DNA from: Mayamaea pseudoterrestris
Taxonomy: Eukaryota; Bacillariophyta; Bacillariophyceae; Sellaphorales; Sellaphoraceae
DNA length: 64,000 nt
Direction: 5' to 3'
Assembly: GCA_027923505.1 (NCBI GenBank)
Contig: BROI01000001.1
Location: 89,501-153,500 of the forward strand
Shown: positions 57,684 through 64,000 of the stretch, one piece after another
Layout: every line of letters begins with the position of its first letter
How positions within the stretch are numbered: position 1 is the stretch's first letter
Made by a program: the position numbers and the translations under genes
Notes under the pieces: generated by a model
What the model saw: only the letters and a program-made list of their open reading frames with translations
Told to the model about the DNA's origin: nothing
The model's database searches: none

Positions 57684-60206
57684 ATGGCGTTCGTTCTTCC
57701 GTCGCTGCGCTTTTCCAATGAAGTTGGTCATGCTTGGAACGACAATGAGACGAGCAACGAAGTTAAAGATGCATGTCAGCCAATTGATAGCGATCATATT
57801 AGGAGCAGCGCGATAATGCCGTCGTCGCCACTGCTCCCATCGTTTTCAGCGAGTGACACGTTTGCTGCTGCTGCAGATTCTTCGCCAGAGCTAAAAGACG
57901 CTAACTGCAGCGGAACGGACGAAGACCATACAAATAATGATGAACGAAAAGAATGCGACAATTTGCAAGGCGAATTGCCAGTGATGGGTGGTAACTCCGC
58001 TACTGCTTGTCAATTGACCTCCACCGCCGACCAAAACGCAGCACCCTCGTCTAGTCCTGCCAGTAGTAGCATTGGCAGCAAGAAGCGGCCACGACGAGAG
58101 CAATCGCCATTATCAAATGATACTCCAGTGTCGTCTCCAACGTCGTCGGATGGGTCGCTGCAGGAGCAAGAAGTGCCGTCGGAACATGTGAGTGACGATG
58201 ATGATTCCATGAATGCATTTGACGACGACGACGTGATTACTGCCTTTGACGCGCATCCGTTGTGGCTCACCATGGCAATTATTTGTATGATGCATGCGTT
58301 TGGACTACTCGTCAGTCGCATGCTGCCTGCCTTGCACCTTTCGCAAGAGTTGGTGACGAGTCTTTCGTGGATGCTGGTCGCCAGTGGGCCTATAAGGCAA
58401 CAACTGCAACACGATCATTCATCATACGTCAAGGCACCACGGAGGGAGCGGCAACGGCGGGAGCGTTCGCTAGCTTCGGCGATCTTCTTGGGCGCCATGG
58501 CGATTGTGTATACAGCTGCCGAACGACTTTTTCGACGATTTGCTCACGTTGACACAGATCCAACTACACTCGTACCGTTTCTAGTAGCTTGGATGCTTCA
58601 AACAATGCTGGCATGTGCCGTGGCATTGCCGCATGCTGTGGGAATGTCAACGAGTGGACGCAGGGAGAGTGTCCATCGATGGAGTCTTCACCTTGGCATG
58701 GCCGTTGCAACCGCTGGGCTGGCATTGTACATGGTGTCGTTGTACCAACAATGGCAATGTCAGAAATATTCACACGCTCTACATGGCTTGGAATCAGATG
58801 CAGCAATACACTCATTTGGAGGCGGCGGTGACTACTGCTACCGAGACTTGTTTGCGTATGCACAACGACCTGATTATTCGGCACTCGTCTTGACTGTTTT
58901 GGGAATGGCCGTGATCCATGGTGCACCGAGCAAAGGCAGCAAACAAGTAGGCAGGAATGAAGCAAGCAATGAGGACCTTACCGGCGAGAGGTGTCATGCA
59001 TTTTGGCGATGGCCTTTATTTGCGGCACTCGGTGTAATTGGACCGCCACTCTTAATGGCATGGCTCTTGCAAATGACGCACTCGATACAAACGACGATGG
59101 GTTCCGAAGCAGTTTACGGCTTGGATCTGGTGGCGACGGCTTATATGGATATTGTTCCACTGTTTCTGTATCCTACTTGCAGAAATTGGATGGAGCATTC
59201 TCACGACAATGCACTGTTTCAGCCGTCACTACCATTTGCGCCAGAACCGTATCAGCGCATGGCGGCCATTGGACTAGACGCAGTCTCTCGCCAAGAGCTG
59301 CAGCAATATGCGACTCGCGGCATTTGGGCGATATTAGAAACGACAGCGTCGAGCGATCGTTCGTATGGTGGCTATACGCCACATGATCATGAATCTGCAA
59401 AAGTCAAACACCATGATCTGCCAAGGCGAAAGCAGCGACCAAGACGTCATGCGCGACAAATACACTCGTCCTATCGGATGGACCCGGAGAGTGAGACGAG
59501 ACGCAATTCTGAAGCTTATGTCAATGACGACGCTGAAGCGGTTGAAAAGGAGGCGAAGCAATCTAGAGGAGCTTCCTCGGCAACTGTTGAAGCAACGTCT
59601 ACTGGTCGTTATGATCTCAAGAGCTGCATTGACTCGCCAGATGCAGGGTCAAATGAATTGACCACCAGAATACCTTCGTTCGCAGTAAATGAGGACAGTG
59701 CAAGTGTTGGCCGCGCAACATTCAATTCCTCAGCAACGATTAAAGCGCCTCTTACCAAATCCGCTTTGCGCCAGCTAGCATGCATTGAAAGAGCGGCAGC
59801 GGCTCTCGATGACGAGACTGAAGACAGCAACGCTATTTTATCTTCAGCCGTACGTGGCCTTGTGCGACGTCTTTCAATGATTCCAACGAAAAAGTCCAGT
59901 TCTGACGTGCGAGCTCATTTGGATACTGGTGCGATGAGGTTGAGCCAAAGGCATGCTCCAACTGAAGGTTACAGCCTTCAAAATGTCACACGTCCTGCGT
60001 CAATAGCGGAGTTGCTCCGAGTTGAACGCCTGGTAGATTTGACCATTACTGACGTCGACCGCTTATTTGCGCACGATGTGAATGGTCACCGAAATTTCCA
60101 CAATGTGTTTAAGGGGTGGATTCATAAAACAATGGATCATGTCGAACCCCCTCGCTTCCAGCGTCACAACGAATTGTGGATGCTTGATTTTGACGTTAGC
60201 CAATGA
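57684..60206 (+). CDS. Multi-pass membrane protein, unknown family
   Basis: 840 aa; ATG in a good context (ACCATGG). Residues 1-190 are a soluble acidic/Ser-rich region with a basic patch (KKRPRREQ). From about residue 192 there are seven or eight hydrophobic segments, among them LWLTMAIICMMHAFGLLV, IFLGAMAIVYTAAERLF, PFLVAWMLQTMLACAVALP, LGMAVATAGLALYMVSL, LFAALGVIGPPLLMAWLL and YGLDLVATAYMDIVPLFLY. A long cytoplasmic tail (about residue 520 on) has basic and Ser-rich stretches. A 7TM receptor-like layout is possible, but no GPCR or transporter motif is seen. Family not recognised. Confidence 0.7.
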   Translation: MAFVLPSLRFSNEVGHAWNDNETSNEVKDACQPIDSDHIRSSAIMPSSPLLPSFSASDTFAAAADSSPELKDANCSGTDEDHTNNDERKECDNLQGELPVMGGNSATACQLTSTADQNAAPSSSPASSSIGSKKRPRREQSPLSNDTPVSSPTSSDGSLQEQEVPSEHVSDDDDSMNAFDDDDVITAFDAHPLWLTMAIICMMHAFGLLVSRMLPALHLSQELVTSLSWMLVASGPIRQQLQHDHSSYVKAPRRERQRRERSLASAIFLGAMAIVYTAAERLFRRFAHVDTDPTTLVPFLVAWMLQTMLACAVALPHAVGMSTSGRRESVHRWSLHLGMAVATAGLALYMVSLYQQWQCQKYSHALHGLESDAAIHSFGGGGDYCYRDLFAYAQRPDYSALVLTVLGMAVIHGAPSKGSKQVGRNEASNEDLTGERCHAFWRWPLFAALGVIGPPLLMAWLLQMTHSIQTTMGSEAVYGLDLVATAYMDIVPLFLYPTCRNWMEHSHDNALFQPSLPFAPEPYQRMAAIGLDAVSRQELQQYATRGIWAILETTASSDRSYGGYTPHDHESAKVKHHDLPRRKQRPRRHARQIHSSYRMDPESETRRNSEAYVNDDAEAVEKEAKQSRGASSATVEATSTGRYDLKSCIDSPDAGSNELTTRIPSFAVNEDSASVGRATFNSSATIKAPLTKSALRQLACIERAAAALDDETEDSNAILSSAVRGLVRRLSMIPTKKSSSDVRAHLDTGAMRLSQRHAPTEGYSLQNVTRPASIAELLRVERLVDLTITDVDRLFAHDVNGHRNFHNVFKGWIHKTMDHVEPPRFQRHNELWMLDFDVSQ

Positions 60207-60301
60207 CTGGTTGAAAGAGACGCAAAGCGCAGCCTAAAGAAGCGACGAGAGTATATTGTTGAGTGTCGTCTTGCGAAGATTGGCGTACAAGAACCATTAC
60301 C

Positions 60302-60667
60302 ATGAACGGATACAGGCAGCGCGAGATTATGGGACTGCAGTACAAACTCCAGCTCTTCCTCCGCCGTGATCAACATACGCGCTTTACAAAAAAGCGTCTC
60401 GAAAGCACCTTTCAAGCTTGCGTCCGCCGAGTGAAGCAAGTTGCCAATGACGATGCATACCGGTACCCAGTCGTTCGTCTGTTTACTTTGGAAGCGCACA
60501 TCGAGGAAATTTATCATCTTAATGACCATCCTGGGTGTTCCATGTTGGTTTCTGATGATCAGATTGGATTTGCCGATACTCCTATCCGTGCGGCCGACCG
60601 CGACGCGATCATTATAAAGAAAGCTCTGCTTGCCGGCTTTCCAGTCCTTGTCAATGACATTTTTTGA
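60302..60667 (+). CDS. Hypothetical protein, possibly first exon of a longer gene
   Basis: 121 codons from the ATG MNGYRQREIMG. The sequence looks protein-like (KLQLFLRRDQHTRFTKKRL, YPVVRLFTLEAHIEEIYHLN) but matches nothing I know. A second frame downstream (about 60819-61077) ends in a strongly acidic tail EEEEEEDDDDEDMDDDD, which suggests a further exon of the same gene; I could not find a convincing donor/acceptor pair to join them. Confidence 0.35.
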   Translation: MNGYRQREIMGLQYKLQLFLRRDQHTRFTKKRLESTFQACVRRVKQVANDDAYRYPVVRLFTLEAHIEEIYHLNDHPGCSMLVSDDQIGFADTPIRAADRDAIIIKKALLAGFPVLVNDIF

Positions 60668-60818
60668 ATCGGCACTGGCGAGCATTGTAAATATTATTAC
60701 CTGTCTCCACGAAGTCTTTCGGACGTTTATTGCTAAGCACGAGCTTTTGGAAGATTGTCTACTCTGTGCGCACCACAGCTGTCACTACCCGATGCCGGAC
60801 TTTTGGCGGCGAAGCAAT

Positions 60819-61077
60819 GCTCCACCGTCATTGTTTCATTCATCCCGAAGGCCAGCGAGGAGTCTATCGCCACAGTCCGATGCTGCGGCAAGTCAAAGTC
60901 TCCGCGTCGCAAACCGTTTCAGTCTTTCCGAATATCCTTTCACAGTTAACGGACGACGGCTACCAGTACGAGGAGAGTGACAAGGAGGAGGAAGAGGAGG
61001 AGGACGACGACGATGAGGATATGGATGACGATGACAACGATGCAGATGCTTTGATTGATTACGATGCATGGAAATAG
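60819..61077 (+). CDS. Hypothetical coding segment with acidic C-terminal tail
   Basis: The frame starting MLHRHCFIHPEGQRG runs to a tail of about 30 acidic residues and a stop (DALIDYDAWK). Acidic tails of this type are typical of nuclear proteins. It may be the last exon of the gene starting at 60302; the reading frame extends upstream without stop to about 60730. Confidence 0.35.
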
Positions 61078-62370
61078 GACATTTGGTGGAGGAGAATAGC
61101 GCGTCGATTAGGCGTATTGATCGAATTTGAAGCAGTCGACTTCTACGGATTGAGCTTTTGGTTTGTCATATGATACTCGGGGCCGCAGTACGTTTGACGC
61201 TGCCTCTGTGGACCGTCTACTACCAGCGCATACGGTATACATTGTAACATAATACACTCTCATATGGCTGTTTGGAATTTGATATAAGTATGTGTAGAGT
61301 ATGATTAGAGTCGTGAAAGCCTGTCTCTTTCATCGCCATCATCGCAAATGTTGATCTCGGCTCGATAATCGACAAAAAAACTTGCGGTGGCGCACCCACA
61401 CTTATGATCAAGCGACAGAAAACATTGACAACTAACCATGGCGCTTGTCGTCGACCAATGTCCCGCAGGCGGTTGCTTTCCTTGTCGTTCATGAGCGAAA
61501 CGCTAACTTCAGCGCCCCATCGCCGGCCCCGACAAGCCACCACGCGAGTGTCGAACTATCCGGCTCGCTCCATTTCTTTCATTTTGCCGACAAAGCTTAA
61601 ATGCGACGAAGTCCTTTGAGCATGTATTATGAGGTGAAGCCACTCTGGACCTGCTTCTCACGACAACGCATCTTTTGACGACTATTTCGTGTCCTTTGAC
61701 ATGGGTGTCCAGCTTCCATCTGGTGTATAGTTCTAAAGAGTATTTTATTATATTAATGGCTACCGCAAAACAATGCTTCGAGCTATGATCACGATACTGT
61801 ATGCTGCGCACTGCTTTAAAGTATCATGGATCATTGCTCCCACAATCGCAACCACCCGGTAGAGCCAATTTTCAGCAAAGTATGCTACATTTAGGATCGA
61901 GTTGCTCTTGATTGGCATTACATAATTGCGTCGTCGACATTAGCTCGTAGTCGAATTGTGTGCTTTGCTCGGGCTTGGACAGACGGGACATTGTTGTTCA
62001 CGAGGGAAGACAAGTCTTTACGTAACCATCTGCTTTCATCTTACTTAAAAGGCAATGACATGGGTCGTCGGAACCGAGAAATGCCAAGGACGAATGCAGT
62101 AGAATGGTCGATCAATCACAAATCTCCATGATACAAGTAGAGAATGTTTGACGGAAGGATCTCGCGACAGTAATTAGTACCGCTACGATGACTTGCACCA
62201 ATGAAATGACTCTGGCGAGCAAGCCGGCCTTGAATTTTCGATCGCCAATTGATGCTTCGTCTCGCACTCGCACAAATTTGACGGCCAACGATCAAGACAG
62301 TTGCTCCTTCCACTTTAGCCTTTAATCAGATACCAACTGCATTACAGCAACACTTACACAGAGTCAACTC
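61078..62370. other. Intergenic, 1.3 kb
   Basis: No coding frame with recognisable sequence; longest frames are about 100 codons and overlap on both strands. No tRNA or repeat seen. Confidence 0.5.
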
Positions 62371-63733
62371 ATGGATATCACGTCCAAATCGAAATCTCGG
62401 GCGAAGAAAGAATCGCATTCGGCGACGACGGCCGCGCAGCAGCGCGATAATTTGGCGATGAACGGCAGTGGAATGCTCGGCGTCAGCTTGCGCAAGCGTC
62501 ACACCAAGACGACGGCGGATGAAGAAAAGGAGAATGGAGCTTTGAGTCTCACTGGAGTGACAAAGACCAAAGGTAAGTTTACGTGATGCGCATGTTCGGC
62601 CATGCATTCCAAGCTTGTGCCGTGTTGCCTCACGTTTCAAATACCACTCATCCACATTCCACAATATCAAACCTACAGACTCTAAAGATGCTTCCAAGAA
62701 GCGAGTGTACAAGAAACGCAGTCAAGCTGCCATTTTGGAGCCCCAAACGTTGCAGAAGGGCAAGTCGACTCGATCCAAGCAGGAGCCGACCATTGGAGCT
62801 GAAGTGTCACCTACCGAGCAACATGACGACACTGATTCGGAGGCGTTGGATCCGATGTACACTGCCAAGTACCCTGCGTATTGCTGGACGGCCCAAATCA
62901 AGTCGGCGATGAAGACCAAGGCCAGCATCAAAACCATGCATCGAGTTCAAGTTGACGAAACTCGCAACCAAGTTCACCGACCAATCATTTCACCTTTGGA
63001 AAAGAAGGACAACTACGAGCACTGGGTGGGCAATGGCAAGAAAGGAAAAGCCAGGATTGTCGGTGCTGCCAACATCAAGCCCGCCAACGAACGAGATTGG
63101 CGCGTCAAGGAGTTGATTCCGTATCGACAGGAATTGGCCGCGGCGTTTTGCAACACCAACGGACTCGACTTGGCGAAACTCACTAATGATTTGCGACGTG
63201 GCGAAACTCTCACACATTCCATGCAATTGGCATCCACCAAGGAAGGGTACGCGAAGCTTGCCAAAGGCTTGAAGGCCAAGAAGAAGCCGGCGCACGTCAT
63301 TGTCCGCGACATGAAGTTGAAGCTGAGTGGATTCAAGCTTTCCAAACGAGCGTCCTACCAGCAAATTGGCCTGGGCATTGGCATTTTGCACGAGGGCCGA
63401 ACGTTGATCCCTTGGGAAGAAGGAGCTGTCAAGCTAGTTTGCGACGCTGTGTGCTACCTCTTTTTCGAGTATGTCAAGCTCGATGCGCATCAGCAGCTGG
63501 CCATCGATTTGGTTTCGTTTCTTGAACAAGGCTTGAATAAAGCATATGCAATTGACGCACAAGCCTATCTTCAGCTCATTATGGAGTCCAACATTCCAGC
63601 AAACTTTGCCAAGATCTGGGCCCAAGAGAATGACTCGGACGCATCTCTTGCTGAACAGCTTTGGACTAGTCGCAGCACCACGACTGTCAGTAAAAATGAT
63701 CTCGACGTACGTTTAGGTGTTTCTTCGGTATAA
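62371..63733 (+). CDS. Basic hypothetical protein, two or more exons
   Basis: Exons 62371-62572 and 62679-63733 (418 aa); donor GTAAGT, acceptor CTACAG, phase 1. The first 110 residues are Lys/Arg/Ser-rich (KKRVYKKRSQ). The remaining about 300 form a globular domain with LDPMYTAKYPAYCWTAQIKS, a duplicated-looking basic helix (LAKGLKAKKKPAHVIVRDMK, LKLSGFKLSKRASY) and an aromatic C-terminal helix region (CDAVCYLFFEYVKLDAHQQL). Not recognised. A perfect GTACGT donor overlaps the last codons before the stop (LDVRLGVSSV), so the true gene may splice there and continue past 63733. Confidence 0.6.
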
Positions 63734-64000
63734 GTTGTTCCACGGTTGAGCTCGTAGAGTCAAAGTTTTGCGTGCCAAGCCAGGACTCGTGCTGCCCTCG
63801 CAACTCAAATCCATGTCTACTTCATAATTAAATGCAGCGACAAGAAGCGCTCTTTAAATGCATAAAACGTTATAACAGTGTCAATTACTGTATAAAGGAT
63901 TAGTTTCAACTATTCGTAATAGTGATACACTGGGAATGGGTCGCTCACTGTGCTCTATATGTTGATCCGGATCTGTTGGATGTTGGTGATGATGTACACG
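63734..64000. other. Right-edge sequence, possible further exon
   Basis: 267 bp with no independent gene. If the GTACGT donor near 63705 is used, an acceptor TGCAG at about 63837 would open a short basic exon (RQEALFKC...). This cannot be decided from sequence alone. Confidence 0.3.

Overview
The window is nuclear eukaryotic DNA with short GT-AG introns, compact divergent gene pairs and housekeeping genes of eukaryotic type. These include a Nup133-like nucleoporin, eukaryotic-type TyrRS, NSUN2-type RNA methyltransferase, inositol polyphosphate kinase and an F-box protein. Secreted proteins rich in PTxSPT and SPSxSPSx repeats, secreted CIA30-domain proteins and a ShKT-prolyl 4-hydroxylase together suggest a stramenopile, most likely a diatom or close relative. 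That placement is inference; no marker gene fixes the species.

Positions 1-24360 (minus strand) are one giant gene running off the left edge. Three small 5' exons encode a signal peptide and a Cys-containing head. A fourth exon of at least 23.39 kb is open in a single frame to position 1 (about 7,990 codons in total). It alternates folded modules (four related Cys modules, two jelly-roll-like modules and one further beta-type domain) with very long low-complexity arrays: 13-aa, 13/14-aa and 14-aa repeats, then PTxSPT, then SPSxSPSx repeats in higher-order units of 636 and 672 bp. It looks like a mucin- or adhesin-like extracellular rod protein.

Positions 24361-32895 are gene-poor: one LINE-like reverse transcriptase remnant, a 72-bp tandem repeat and one doubtful ORF. 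From 32896 the gene density rises sharply: a PT-rich single-pass membrane protein, an F-box protein, two in-frame CIA30 domains separated by one TGA, the C-terminal half of a 6-phosphogluconolactonase, a putative amidoligase fused to ubiquitin-binding-like motifs, an MBD-like chromatin protein, a prolyl 4-hydroxylase, a J-domain protein, a double-length tyrosyl-tRNA synthetase, a secreted unknown, an NSUN2-like methyltransferase, an ITPK-like kinase, Nup133, a multi-pass membrane protein and a basic unknown protein.

The best candidates for new biology are the giant repeat protein and the UIM/NZF/amidoligase/C2H2 fusion. Possible functional links are weak inferences: the prolyl hydroxylase could modify the Pro-rich secreted proteins in the same window, and the F-box and amidoligase genes both point towards ubiquitin signalling.
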